This document shows positions 1-8,147 of a stretch of DNA of 64,000 nt, piece by piece. The translations under genes and the position numbers were made by a program. Position 1 is the stretch's first letter. Every line of letters starts with the position of its first letter. Under the pieces are notes generated by a model, which was not told where the DNA came from, did no database searches, and saw only the letters and a list, made by a program, of their open reading frames with translations. Origin of the DNA: an uncultured Bacilli bacterium (GTDB lineage: Bacteria; Bacillota_I; Bacilli_A; RF39; UBA660); assembly GCA_934087065.1 (NCBI GenBank), contig CAKOIS010000001.1:62001-126000 (forward strand), in the 5' to 3' direction.

Positions 1-960
1 AACTATGCCGTATGGGCAGAAAAACTAGGTGTAAAATACGTAAGTGAAGTAAATAACGTAGTAATAAATGGTAAAATAAAAGAGTTTATAGAACTAAACG
101 AAATAAAACAAAATAATGACTTACTAGAAATAGCAAACAAAATACAAAACAACATAAATGATATAAAAATAGTCTTAATTGCCGGCCCGTCTTCTTCAGG
201 CAAAACAACAACCTGTAAAAAACTAGCTTTATATTTAAAAAGCAAAGGACTAAATCCATTCACATTATCAACGGATGACTTCTTTAAAGATAGAAATGAA
301 ACCCCAAAAAACGAAAAGGGAGAATACGAGTATGACATACCTGAGGCGATTGATATAGATTTATTTAATGAAAAACTTGACGCTTTATTAAAAGGAGAAG
401 AAACTACTCTTCCAACATACAACTTTCTAACTGGAGAAAAAGAATACAAGCACCCACCAGTCTCCTTAAAAAATAGAGACCTTTTAATAGTAGAAGGAAT
501 ACACACACTAAATGAACTATTAACAAGCAAAATTCCAAGAAAAAACAAACTAAAAATATATATAAGCCCGTTTACACCTCTTGGATTAGACAGACACAAC
601 CATGTTTCAACTGTTGATTTAAGACTTATTAGAAGAATAGTAAGAGATGCTAGAACAAGAGGCTATAATGCTGAAAACACACTAAAAAGTTGGAGAAACG
701 TTAGAATTAGTGAAGAAAAATATATATTCCCATACCAAAAAGAAGCAGACATAGTATTAAATACTGCTTTAATATATGAACTAGGAATATTAAAAACATT
801 TGCTGTCCCACTACTTTATAACGTAGGATACAAAAGTGAATTTTACACAGAAGCAATAAGAATAATAAACTTCTTAAAAATATTTTTAAACATACCAGAA
901 AGTGCATTACCTGAAACAGCTCTTTTAAGAGAGTTTGTAGGTGGGGGATACTTTGAATAG
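1..960 (+). CDS. Uridine kinase-type nucleoside kinase, C-terminal part (5' end outside window)
   Basis: The open frame runs from the window edge to TAG at 958-960, giving 319 residues with no start visible. A Walker A loop (GPSSSGKTT, near residues 63-71) is followed by a DDFF motif and a VEGIH motif, the layout of the uridine kinase/phosphoribulokinase family, which phosphorylates nucleosides with NTP. In Bacillota, longer members carry an N-terminal TGS and ThrRS-like domain ahead of the kinase; about 60 residues precede the P-loop here, so such a domain would lie upstream. The stop overlaps the Shine-Dalgarno of gapA, so the two genes probably share a transcript. Substrate is inferred from family only. 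Confidence 0.85.
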   Translation, partial: NYAVWAEKLGVKYVSEVNNVVINGKIKEFIELNEIKQNNDLLEIANKIQNNINDIKIVLIAGPSSSGKTTTCKKLALYLKSKGLNPFTLSTDDFFKDRNETPKNEKGEYEYDIPEAIDIDLFNEKLDALLKGEETTLPTYNFLTGEKEYKHPPVSLKNRDLLIVEGIHTLNELLTSKIPRKNKLKIYISPFTPLGLDRHNHVSTVDLRLIRRIVRDARTRGYNAENTLKSWRNVRISEEKYIFPYQKEADIVLNTALIYELGILKTFAVPLLYNVGYKSEFYTEAIRIINFLKIFLNIPESALPETALLREFVGGGYFE

Positions 961-972
961 GAGGAAAATAAT

Positions 973-1977
973 ATGATTAGAATAGCAATAAACGGTTTTG
1001 GTAGAATTGGTAGAATTGCCTTAAGACAAATAAGTAAGAAAAAAGATATGGAAGTAGTCGCAATAAATGACTTAACTGACCCACTACAACTAGCTTACCT
1101 TTATAAATATGACTCAGTACATAGAACTTTAGACGAGAAAGTAGCGTATGACGATGACTACATAGAAGTAGACGGTAAAAAGATAAAAGTATTTAAAGAA
1201 AGTGACCCATCAAAACTACCTTGGAAAGACTTAAAAGTTGACCTAGTTTTGGAATGCACTGGTGCTTTCACTTCAAAAGAAAAAAGTTATCTTCATATAA
1301 CTGCAGGTGCTAAAAAAGTAATCATAAGTGCCCCAGCAAAGGACGAATGTAAAACTGTAGTTTATGGAGTAAATGAAAGCATCTTAACTAAAAAAGATGA
1401 AGTAATATCTGCTGCCTCTTGTACAACTAACTGCTTAGCTCCAGTATTAGATTTACTTAATAAATGCTTTATAGTAGAAAATGGTTTTATGTCTACAGTT
1501 CACGCAATGACAAACGACCAAGAAACACTAGACATTCCCCACAAAAAGGGAATAGAAAGTCGCCGTGGAAGAGCTGCTTCACTAAATATCGTGCCAACTT
1601 CAACAGGCGCAGCAAAGGCTATAGGAAAAATAATTCCAGAGTTAGATGGTAAACTTAGTGGCTCAGCTTATAGAGTTCCAGTAGGTGATGGCTCTTTAAT
1701 AGACTTAGTAGTAAACGTTAAAAAAACAGTTACTGCTGAGGTAGTAAACGATATGTTTAAAAACAACAAAAGTGATATTATCAAAATAGTAAACGTACCA
1801 CTTGTAAGTAGTGACATCATTGGTTGCACAGAAGGCGCTGTAGTAGATTCACTCCTAACAAGCGTGATACCTACTAATACTGGTTCAATGATAAAAGTAT
1901 CAGCTTGGTATGATAATGAATGGGGTTATACTGCACAAATGCTAAGAGTTGCTGAGTACTGGTGTAAAAAACGTTAA
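973..1977 (+). CDS. gapA: Glyceraldehyde-3-phosphate dehydrogenase
   Basis: 334 residues, the normal family length. The N-terminal NAD-binding motif INGFGRIGR starts at residue 6, the catalytic cysteine is C150 in SCTTNC, and STGAAKAIG and NEWGYT follow as in canonical GAPDH. The enzyme oxidises glyceraldehyde 3-phosphate to 1,3-bisphosphoglycerate in cytoplasmic glycolysis. The start has an AGGAGG site that overlaps the stop of the kinase gene upstream. A hairpin terminator follows immediately, so gapA is separated from pgk by an unknown gene, unlike the usual gapA-pgk-tpiA operon. Confidence 0.98.
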   Translation: MIRIAINGFGRIGRIALRQISKKKDMEVVAINDLTDPLQLAYLYKYDSVHRTLDEKVAYDDDYIEVDGKKIKVFKESDPSKLPWKDLKVDLVLECTGAFTSKEKSYLHITAGAKKVIISAPAKDECKTVVYGVNESILTKKDEVISAASCTTNCLAPVLDLLNKCFIVENGFMSTVHAMTNDQETLDIPHKKGIESRRGRAASLNIVPTSTGAAKAIGKIIPELDGKLSGSAYRVPVGDGSLIDLVVNVKKTVTAEVVNDMFKNNKSDIIKIVNVPLVSSDIIGCTEGAVVDSLLTSVIPTNTGSMIKVSAWYDNEWGYTAQMLRVAEYWCKKR

Positions 1978-1981
1978 AATT

Positions 1982-2002
1982 GCACAGAAAACTGTGCTTT
2001 TT
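1982..2002 (+). terminator. Rho-independent terminator of gapA
   Basis: Six-bp stem GCACAG/CTGTGC (1982-1987 with 1992-1997), AAAA loop, then five T. Confidence 0.75.
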
Positions 2003-2020
2003 GTATGTGTTTTTATGTTT

Positions 2021-2130
2021 AGGTGTGAAAAGAACCCTAAAAAAGTACGAAACAGGTGTAAAATCAGCCTTAAAAAACATCAAATCAGGTGTAAAATTGC
2101 ATGTAAAAAACATCAAATCACGTGCAAAGT
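2021..2130 (+). repeat. 33-nt tandem repeat, three units plus a partial fourth
   Basis: Units start at 2021, 2054 and 2087, each exactly 33 nt, and a partial unit starts at 2120. Units begin AGGTGTAAAA (first unit AGGTGTGAAA) and units 2 and 3 share the end AAAAAACATCAAATC. Units are contiguous, with no spacers. Because 33 is divisible by 3, both strands read through as 11-residue repeats, but no ribosome-binding site or plausible protein supports translation. Confidence 0.85.
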
Positions 2131-2140
2131 ATTGATTTTT

Positions 2141-2150
2141 CCCCCCCCCC
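2141..2150 (+). repeat. Homopolymer run of ten C
   Basis: Ten consecutive C directly after TTTTT, in otherwise AT-rich intergenic DNA and right after the 33-nt repeats. It lies 58 bases upstream of the -35 box of the next gene. Such tracts are prone to slippage in cells and to miscounting in assemblies. Confidence 0.9.
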
Positions 2151-2207
2151 GAAAATAAGGCAAAAAAAGAGACAAAGTTTTTTTAATTTAAAATCTATAA
2201 ATTTTTC

Positions 2208-2236
2208 TTTACAAAAGATTACTAAAATTATATAAT
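2208..2236 (+). promoter_or_regulatory. Promoter of the 2263 gene
   Basis: TTTACA at 2208-2213 and TATAAT at 2231-2236 with a 17-nt spacer. The start codon lies 26 nt downstream behind AGGAGG. Confidence 0.7.
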
Positions 2237-2262
2237 ATAAAACTAAACAAGGAGGAAAAAAT

Positions 2263-2844
2263 ATGTTAGAAACATTAAAAGCAATTAAAAGAACACTTTT
2301 AACTGAAAATATTTATGAAGGGGATATATTCTTTTTACAAGACGAAAATGAAAATAGCTTTGAAAAGGTGTATATTGCTAGCTACTCAATACCAAGATTT
2401 GAAAAAAGGAGAGTATTATTTAAAACAGGTGATTCACCATATTACGTTAAAGAATTACTTACTGGAAAGAAAATACCAGTATTGTATTTAGAACGACTAG
2501 ACTATGATTTAGCAAAACCTGGACATTGTTTTAAATTCAATATATTAAAAGACAAACTACCTGAATATTGTATAATTTATGATAAAAGCTATGCCAATTT
2601 TCAAGCGTGTTCTAACTTAGCTAAACGCGATTTAAATTATGTTAGTACAACATTAGCGACTTACGAAAATGAAGATAAACTTTTAAATGAGAAAACAAAT
2701 ACCCACTTAATAGACGTAATTTTGAGTGAATGCTTAAAATACGTTAAAATGGTGAGTGAAAAAAGATATCAAAATGAACAACGCGAAAATGATGAGTTAG
2801 TAGCTAAAAGAATTTTAATTGAAAAATATCTTAATAGAAAATAA
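2263..2844 (+). CDS. Hypothetical protein, 193 aa
   Basis: I do not recognise this protein. It has a strong start (AGGAGG spaced 8 from ATG), its own promoter and its own terminator, so it looks like a real single-gene unit. It has no signal peptide or membrane segment. The first ~95 residues are rich in beta-prone segments (GDIFFLQDENEN, KKIPVLYLERLDYD) and the last ~60 are charged and helical. It lies between gapA and pgk and just downstream of the 33-nt repeat and C10 tract, so slippage there could in principle affect its transcription. Confidence 0.75.
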   Translation: MLETLKAIKRTLLTENIYEGDIFFLQDENENSFEKVYIASYSIPRFEKRRVLFKTGDSPYYVKELLTGKKIPVLYLERLDYDLAKPGHCFKFNILKDKLPEYCIIYDKSYANFQACSNLAKRDLNYVSTTLATYENEDKLLNEKTNTHLIDVILSECLKYVKMVSEKRYQNEQRENDELVAKRILIEKYLNRK

Positions 2845-2852
2845 ATAATCTT

Positions 2853-2889
2853 AAGCACAAGTGACAGCTAGATGTCTTGTGCTTTTTTA
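2853..2889 (+). terminator. Terminator after the 2263 gene
   Basis: Nine-bp perfect stem AAGCACAAG/CTTGTGCTT (2853-2861 with 2876-2884), 14-nt loop, then a T run. Confidence 0.8.
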
Positions 2890-2951
2890 TTTTTTCGTAA
2901 ACAAATATGTACAATAATAATTTTTTTTAATTAACTTTTCCAAAACTAGTG

Positions 2952-2957
2952 TATAAT
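2952..2957 (+). promoter_or_regulatory. Probable -10 box of the pgk-tpiA operon
   Basis: Perfect TATAAT placed 18 nt before the pgk start. No good -35 at 16-18 nt; TTAACT at 2931 would leave 15 nt. Confidence 0.45.
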
Positions 2958-2974
2958 AAATATAAGGTGGTAAT

Positions 2975-4108
2975 ATGTTAACATTAAAGAATATTGATGT
3001 AAAAAATAAAAAAGTAATACTAAGGGTGGATTATAACGTTCCAATCAAGGATGGCAAAATCTTAGACATTAACAAAATAGTTGCGTCTTTAGATACAATA
3101 AACTATCTACTTGATAATAATGCAAAAATAATAATAATGTCTCACTTAGGAAAAGTTAAAACAGAAGAAGATATAGAAAATAACACACTTTTACCAGTAA
3201 AAGAAGTACTAAGTAAACTATTAAACAAAGAAATACTATTTAGTAAAGAACTTCAGGGCAAACATCTAGAAGAACTAGTATCAAACCTTAAAGAAAAAGA
3301 CATCCTTCTTTTAGAAAACACAAGAGTCATGGACTATCCAAACAAATTAGAAAGTAACTGTGACGAGGCACTATCTCTATACTGGTCAAGCTTAGGAGAA
3401 GTATATATTCTTGACGCTTTCGCTTCTTCCCACCGTGCTCATGCATCAACCACAGGAATTCCTAAGTACTTACCTCATGCAGTAGGTTTTCTTGTAGAAA
3501 AAGAAATAACTGAACTTGATAAAATCAAAAACGAAACAAAAACACTCTTACTAGGCGGGGCTAAAGTATCAGATAAAATTGCTATGATTAAAAACTTACT
3601 TCCTACTACAGACAAAGTTCTAGTTGGAGGTGCCATGTGTGCAACATTCTTAAAAAGTGAAGGATACGAAACTGGTAAAACTTTTGTAGATGACAACTTA
3701 ATTAATGAATGCAAAACTCTTATAAAAACAGAAAAAATAGTATTCCCAGTAGATGTAGTAACAGAAACTGGTTCAAAAGAAATAGACGAGTTAACAGAAG
3801 ATGATATCATTTTAGATATCGGTCCACTTACAATAGATATGTTTGAAAAACTATTAAAAAACAAATCACTTATCTTGATAAATGGTACAATGGGCAAGTA
3901 TGAAGATAAATTATACGAAAACGGCACAAAAGAAATATTTAACTACTTAAATGGTAAAACTAGTAAAGTCATTGTACTAGGAGGAGACGCTAACTCTGCC
4001 TCTACTAAATATAACTTTCAAGCTTACTATAAATCAACCGGCGGTGGAGCGTCACTTGAATACCTAAGTGGTGAAGTTTTACCAGCCCTAAAAATAATGG
4101 AGGACTAA
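2975..4108 (+). CDS. pgk: Phosphoglycerate kinase
   Basis: 377 residues, slightly shorter than the usual ~390. It has the N-domain motifs DYNVP, SHLGK and LLENTR, the segment FASSHRAHAST, the nucleotide-side motif GGAKVSDKI and the C-terminal GGGAS. It makes ATP from 1,3-bisphosphoglycerate in glycolysis. The ATG follows AAGGTGG. Its TAA stop overlaps the tpiA ATG by one base (TAATG at 4106-4110), which points to translational coupling. Confidence 0.97.
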   Translation: MLTLKNIDVKNKKVILRVDYNVPIKDGKILDINKIVASLDTINYLLDNNAKIIIMSHLGKVKTEEDIENNTLLPVKEVLSKLLNKEILFSKELQGKHLEELVSNLKEKDILLLENTRVMDYPNKLESNCDEALSLYWSSLGEVYILDAFASSHRAHASTTGIPKYLPHAVGFLVEKEITELDKIKNETKTLLLGGAKVSDKIAMIKNLLPTTDKVLVGGAMCATFLKSEGYETGKTFVDDNLINECKTLIKTEKIVFPVDVVTETGSKEIDELTEDDIILDIGPLTIDMFEKLLKNKSLILINGTMGKYEDKLYENGTKEIFNYLNGKTSKVIVLGGDANSASTKYNFQAYYKSTGGGASLEYLSGEVLPALKIMED

Positions 4109-4794
4109 TGAAAAAAATAATACTAAATCATAAAAGTTACTTATCTTATGAAGAAATAAAAGAGTATATAAAAAATATTAATAACATTAAAACAAAAGAA
4201 GAACTAATCATTTTTCCAAGCATAAACTACCTAGCTTTATTCGCTTTATCAAAATACAAAGTAGGTGCACAAAACTTTTATAGCTACAACTATGGCTCAT
4301 ACACAGGCGAAGTTTGCTTGGAAAGTTTAAAAAGCATGAACGTAAACTACACGATTGTATCTCACCCTGAAAGAATACTACTTAGACTTGACTCATACGA
4401 AGAAATTAAAGACAAACTATTTAGAAGTCTTAACATGGGTTTTAAAACAATACTTTGTGTAGGACACGATAACTCATTAAAAACAATAAAAAAAGAATTA
4501 AAGTTCTACCTAAAAGGAGTAGACTACAAAAGTTTAGACAACTTACTAATAGCTTACGAACCAGCTAGCCAGATAGACTCATCTAATGTAAACTTAAGTG
4601 AAATTGCATACACTACCGACTTCATAAAAAAGTACATGCAAAAACACTATGATATAGACGCTCCTGTACTATATGGCGGAGGTGTGTCAAAAGACAACAT
4701 CTCTGACACTCTAAAACTAACTGATGGAGTACTAATTGGAAAAACAAGCACAGACGTAACATCACTTAAAGAAATCTTAAAATCTATAAACTAG
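4108..4794 (+). CDS. tpiA: Triosephosphate isomerase, divergent
   Basis: 228 residues against ~250 in typical bacterial TIM. The catalytic residues can be placed: K9 in NHKS, H86 in SHPER (family norm GHSER) and E151 in AYEP. Phosphate-binding GGGV and DGVLIG replace the usual GGSV and DGxLVGG. The loop-6 segment after the catalytic Glu reads ASQIDSS where the family has VWAIGTG, an unusual change in the lid that closes over the substrate. Position directly behind pgk supports the isomerase role. The protein appears functional but is clearly off-consensus. Confidence 0.88.
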   Translation: MKKIILNHKSYLSYEEIKEYIKNINNIKTKEELIIFPSINYLALFALSKYKVGAQNFYSYNYGSYTGEVCLESLKSMNVNYTIVSHPERILLRLDSYEEIKDKLFRSLNMGFKTILCVGHDNSLKTIKKELKFYLKGVDYKSLDNLLIAYEPASQIDSSNVNLSEIAYTTDFIKKYMQKHYDIDAPVLYGGGVSKDNISDTLKLTDGVLIGKTSTDVTSLKEILKSIN

Positions 4795-4807
4795 ATTTTT
4801 TCTTTTT
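4779..4807 (+). terminator. Terminator overlapping the tpiA stop
   Basis: Eight-bp stem AAAATCTA/TAGATTTT (4779-4786 with 4792-4799), loop TAAAC, then T-rich. The stop codon TAG forms part of the stem. The stem is AT-rich, so moderate confidence. Confidence 0.5.
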
Positions 4808-4860
4808 AGACAATTCACGCAGATTTTCCTACATTTAAAACATAATTAGACAAAACTCGC
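4806..4860 (+). promoter_or_regulatory. Direct repeat resembling 0A boxes upstream of spo0A
   Basis: Two 15-nt copies beginning TTAGACAA at 4806-4820 and 4846-4860, matching at 12 of 15 positions and exactly 40 nt apart. TTAGACA differs by one base from TTCGACA, the reverse complement of the Spo0A box TGTCGAA. A TATAAT lies at 4873-4878 just downstream. Autoregulation is inferred. Confidence 0.4.
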
Positions 4861-4907
4861 TTTTTTATGTAGTATAATGAACTCATAAAATAAAAAGGGA
4901 GATACAT

Positions 4908-5666
4908 ATGAAAAAGAAAATCTTAGTAGTAGACGACAATGTTAGCATAGTAAATATGATAAAAGAATATTTTGCTAAAAGTACAGAAGTAGAAGTAACA
5001 GACGAAGCACATGATGGCTTAGAAGCATGGGAAAAGATAGAGAAAAACAAATACGACTGCATTTTACTTGACTTAATCATGCCAAAAAAAGACGGAATTT
5101 ATGTCCTAGAAAAGGTTAAAGAAAAAAATCTTACTCCAAACATAATAGTACTAACTAGCTATAATGAACAAGAAACAATAAGAAACGTAAGTGAGTTTGG
5201 CGTAAAATACTTTATCCTAAAACCATTTGACTTTATTGATTTAGAAAAAAGAATACTAGACGCTACTAAAGAAAGAAAACACTTAACCGCAGTAAACTTA
5301 CTTGAAAAATCACTTGATACTTCAATTACAAAAGTCTTACACGATCTAGGAATACCTTCGCACATAAAAGGCTATCAATACATAAGAGACGCAATAAAAT
5401 TTGTATATAACGAACCTAAATTAATTGGTGGAATAACAAAAGAATTATATCCACTAGTCGGAGAAAAATACTCAGTAAGTAACTCAAGAGTAGAAAGAAG
5501 TATCCGCCATGCAATAGAAGTATCATGGAACCGTGGAGACTGGGAACTAATGGAAGAAATATTCGGCCACTCAGTAGACATAGATAAAGCAAAACCAACA
5601 AATAGCGAATTCATTGTAACAATTGCTGACAAACTAAGACTAGACACACTCAAAGTATCAAACTAA
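4908..5666 (+). CDS. spo0A: Spo0A-type response regulator
   Basis: 252 residues. Residues 1-~120 form a receiver domain with D9/D10, the phosphorylation site D55 (LLDLIMP) and a K in ILKPFD. The C-terminal ~110 residues are the Spo0A DNA-binding domain: DLGIPSHIKGYQYIRDAI, the recognition region SRVERSIRHAIEVSWNRG, and KPTNSEFI close to the end. Spo0A is the master regulator of sporulation in Bacillota, but no sporulation gene is seen in this window, so it may control another stationary-phase programme. ATG follows GGGAG. It stands alone between glycolytic genes with its own promoter and terminator. The hybrid kinase at 12171 is a possible phosphodonor. Confidence 0.95.
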   Translation: MKKKILVVDDNVSIVNMIKEYFAKSTEVEVTDEAHDGLEAWEKIEKNKYDCILLDLIMPKKDGIYVLEKVKEKNLTPNIIVLTSYNEQETIRNVSEFGVKYFILKPFDFIDLEKRILDATKERKHLTAVNLLEKSLDTSITKVLHDLGIPSHIKGYQYIRDAIKFVYNEPKLIGGITKELYPLVGEKYSVSNSRVERSIRHAIEVSWNRGDWELMEEIFGHSVDIDKAKPTNSEFIVTIADKLRLDTLKVSN

Positions 5667-5692
5667 GCATTCAAATGAGTGCTTTTTTCTCT
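5665..5692 (+). terminator. Terminator of spo0A
   Basis: Stem AAGCATTC/GAGTGCTT (5665-5672 with 5677-5684; one G-T pair), AAAT loop, then T6. Confidence 0.75.
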
Positions 5693-5708
5693 TTTTAACC
5701 TAAATTAC

Positions 5709-5737
5709 TTTAAAAATAAAGAAACATGTGCTAAAAT
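5709..5737 (+). promoter_or_regulatory. Promoter of gpmI
   Basis: TTTAAA at 5709-5714 and TAAAAT at 5732-5737, 17 nt apart, with an extended -10 (TGC before TAAAAT). Confidence 0.6.
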
Positions 5738-5755
5738 ATCTTTAGTAGGTGAAAT

Positions 5756-7264
5756 ATGAAAAAGATAATGTTATTAATATTAGATGGCTATGGAATAAAT
5801 AAAAGTGACTTCGGTAACGCTATAAAAGAAGCAAAAACTCCAGTAATGGATAAGCTTCTAATGATGTATCCAAATTCAGAACTAGAAGCAAGTGGTACCT
5901 TTGTAGGTTTACCTAAAGGACAAATGGGAAATTCAGAAGTAGGACACATGACTATAGGTAGTGGTAGAGTAACTCCTCAGCCTTTAACATACATAAATGA
6001 AAAAATAAAAAATAAGGAGTTTTTTGATAACGAACTATTAAATAACACAATAGACTACGTACTAGAAAACAACTCAAACCTTCACTTGATAGGCTTACTT
6101 TCAAACGGTGGGGTTCATTCTAGCATAAACCATTTCTATGCAGTACTTGCTCTAGCTAAAATGAAAGGTCTAAAAAATATTGTATTAGACATAATCACAG
6201 ATGGAAGAGACACACCAACAAAAAGTGGAATAGACTTCGTTACAGAATTCATGGACAAAGCAGACAAATTAGGTATAGGCTGTATAAGCACAATAAGTGG
6301 TAGATACTACGCAATGGATAGAGATAATCGTTGGGAAAGAATAAAAAAAGCCTATAATGCAATCGTATACGAGTCAGGTAATAACTTTCCTAATTACAAA
6401 GTATGCTTTAACGAACACTATAAAAGAAACATAACAGACGAATTCATAAACCCAAGCGTAATCACACCAGGTAAATCTATAAAAGAAAAAGATGCGGTTT
6501 TATTTATGAACTATCGTCCTGAAAGAATGAAAGAATTAATAAGTGCATTAACAGACAAAAACTTCAAAATGTTTAGAACAAAGCATTTCGAAAACGTTAA
6601 ATTTGTTTCACTATTTAATATACACAAGACAATACCTTTTGCCTTTGAAACAACTAAGCCAAATAACACTCTAGGAGAATACCTAATGGAATTAGACTAT
6701 ACTCAAGCAAGAATAGCAGAAACAGAAAAATACGCACACGTAACACACTTCTTTGATGGTACAAAAGACTTAAATAGTCCAAACATAGAAAAGTTCCTAG
6801 TGCCTTCTCCAGATGTTCCAACATATGACATGAAACCTGAAATGAGTGTAGGAGAAGTAACAAGCACTGTTTTAAAAGAAATAGAAAATGACTATGATTT
6901 TATACTTGTAAACTTTGCAAACCCAGATATGGTCGGACACACAGGAAACTATAAAGCCGTTGTAGACGCAATAGAAATATGTGATTTCTGCTTAGGAAAA
7001 ATATACGAAAAAGCTAAAGAACACTTCTATGAACTAATAATAACAGCCGATCATGGTAATGCAGAAAAAATGCTAAATAGAGACAAAACGCCAATAACAA
7101 GTCACACAACAAGCAAAGTTCCATTCATAATTTGTAACGACGAAATAAAACTAAAACCAGAAGGTACTCTAGCAGATATCGCACCAACTATAATAGACTT
7201 ATACGAAATAAAAAAACCAGACGTAATGACTGGAGAAAGTCTAATAATAAAAGAAACTGAATAA
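5756..7264 (+). CDS. gpmI: Phosphoglycerate mutase, cofactor-independent (2,3-BPG-independent)
   Basis: 502 residues, close to the family's ~510. The N-terminus LILDGYG carries the metal-binding Asp, and S60 in MGNSEVGH is the expected phosphoserine nucleophile. DGRDTP, RPERM, NFANPDMVGHTG and ADHGNAE supply the remaining substrate and metal ligands of the alkaline-phosphatase fold. It interconverts 3- and 2-phosphoglycerate with Mn2+. It has its own promoter and shares a two-way terminator with the methyltransferase that faces it. Confidence 0.97.
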   Translation: MKKIMLLILDGYGINKSDFGNAIKEAKTPVMDKLLMMYPNSELEASGTFVGLPKGQMGNSEVGHMTIGSGRVTPQPLTYINEKIKNKEFFDNELLNNTIDYVLENNSNLHLIGLLSNGGVHSSINHFYAVLALAKMKGLKNIVLDIITDGRDTPTKSGIDFVTEFMDKADKLGIGCISTISGRYYAMDRDNRWERIKKAYNAIVYESGNNFPNYKVCFNEHYKRNITDEFINPSVITPGKSIKEKDAVLFMNYRPERMKELISALTDKNFKMFRTKHFENVKFVSLFNIHKTIPFAFETTKPNNTLGEYLMELDYTQARIAETEKYAHVTHFFDGTKDLNSPNIEKFLVPSPDVPTYDMKPEMSVGEVTSTVLKEIENDYDFILVNFANPDMVGHTGNYKAVVDAIEICDFCLGKIYEKAKEHFYELIITADHGNAEKMLNRDKTPITSHTTSKVPFIICNDEIKLKPEGTLADIAPTIIDLYEIKKPDVMTGESLIIKETE

Positions 7265-7283
7265 CCAAATTCAGTTTTTTCTA
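7254..7283. terminator. Bidirectional terminator between gpmI and the methyltransferase
   Basis: Nine-bp perfect stem AAACTGAAT/ATTCAGTTT (7254-7262 with 7269-7277), flanked by T on the right and by A-rich sequence on the left, so it can serve both converging genes. It includes both gene ends. Confidence 0.75.
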
Positions 7284-8057
7284 TTTTCTAAGTATATCCA
7301 TCACATGACTACTAGTCCCTAAAAACTCATGCTTTTCACAAATACTAAAGTGGTACTTTAAGTAAAGTTTAAACTCTTCCTCATCCAAACTATTAATCTC
7401 TCTTCTAAAATAATCAGTAAGTCCGTCTTGACTAATAATCTTTTCCCTAACCAACTTACACTCATTCTTTAACTTATCTATCTCTTCCAGTGTAACAAAA
7501 CTATATAAATCATTTTCCTTACTCACCACGTGAAACTCTTCATTAACATTCCCCTTTTCAAAAGCAGCCTTTATATTCTTATCAATAAACCCATGTTTCA
7601 TAATAGCATAATCATTAATATAATAACTAATAAAAATATAACCATTATCTTTAACTACTCTTTTAGCTTCATTTAAAGCTTTCACTTTATCTTCAAAACT
7701 AATTAAATGATACATTGGCCCAAATAAAATAACCACATCAAAACTATTACTTTTGAAACTACTTAAATCTACTGCATTTCCTAAATAACTCTTAACACTA
7801 GGACAGTTTTTTTCTAACACTCTTAAATTATGCTTAACTAACTCAACAGCTGTCACATCATACCCTAAATTACTAAAGTACATACTATACCTTCCAGTAC
7901 CTGCACCAACATCTAATATCTTAGCATTCTCTAACTTACTTAAATACATATTAATATACTTAACTGCAGTCTCAAACTCAACTATCCCATGCCTTCTACT
8001 AAGCCTTTTATCTTCATTAAATTTATTATAATAATTAACTAGTTCTCTTTCATTCAT
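7281..8057 (-). CDS. Class I SAM-dependent methyltransferase
   Basis: 258 residues. The SAM-binding motif I is ILDVGAGTGRY (motif G residues 51-55), then an acidic residue at the end of beta 2 (VTAVEL) and a post-motif FDVVILFGPMYHL. This is the broad Methyltransf_11/25 group; the substrate cannot be told from sequence. It converges on gpmI and diverges from the thrS T-box leader, one of only two clear minus-strand genes in the window. ATG at 8057 is preceded on its strand by GGTGAAG. Confidence 0.85.
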   Translation of the reverse strand: MNERELVNYYNKFNEDKRLSRRHGIVEFETAVKYINMYLSKLENAKILDVGAGTGRYSMYFSNLGYDVTAVELVKHNLRVLEKNCPSVKSYLGNAVDLSSFKSNSFDVVILFGPMYHLISFEDKVKALNEAKRVVKDNGYIFISYYINDYAIMKHGFIDKNIKAAFEKGNVNEEFHVVSKENDLYSFVTLEEIDKLKNECKLVREKIISQDGLTDYFRREINSLDEEEFKLYLKYHFSICEKHEFLGTSSHVMDILRK

Positions 8058-8111
8058 GCTTCTTCACCAACACTATAATAACAAATTTCTTAAAAATATT
8101 GAAGAAAAAAG

Positions 8112-8139
8112 TTGAAATTTAAAAAAAAAGTGGTAAAAT
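8112..8139 (+). promoter_or_regulatory. Promoter of the thrS leader
   Basis: TTGAAA at 8112-8117 and TAAAAT at 8134-8139, spacer 16 nt. Transcription would begin just before the T-box element. Confidence 0.6.
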
Positions 8140-8147
8140 TATATACA

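Noticed and set aside
2021..2130. CRISPR array
   Set aside because: The 33-nt units are contiguous with no spacers, and no cas genes are present.
1949..2158. Coding region with 11-residue repeats over the 33-nt units (either strand)
   Set aside because: No ribosome-binding site; it overlaps the gapA end and its terminator, and the open frames follow simply from the repeat length being a multiple of three.
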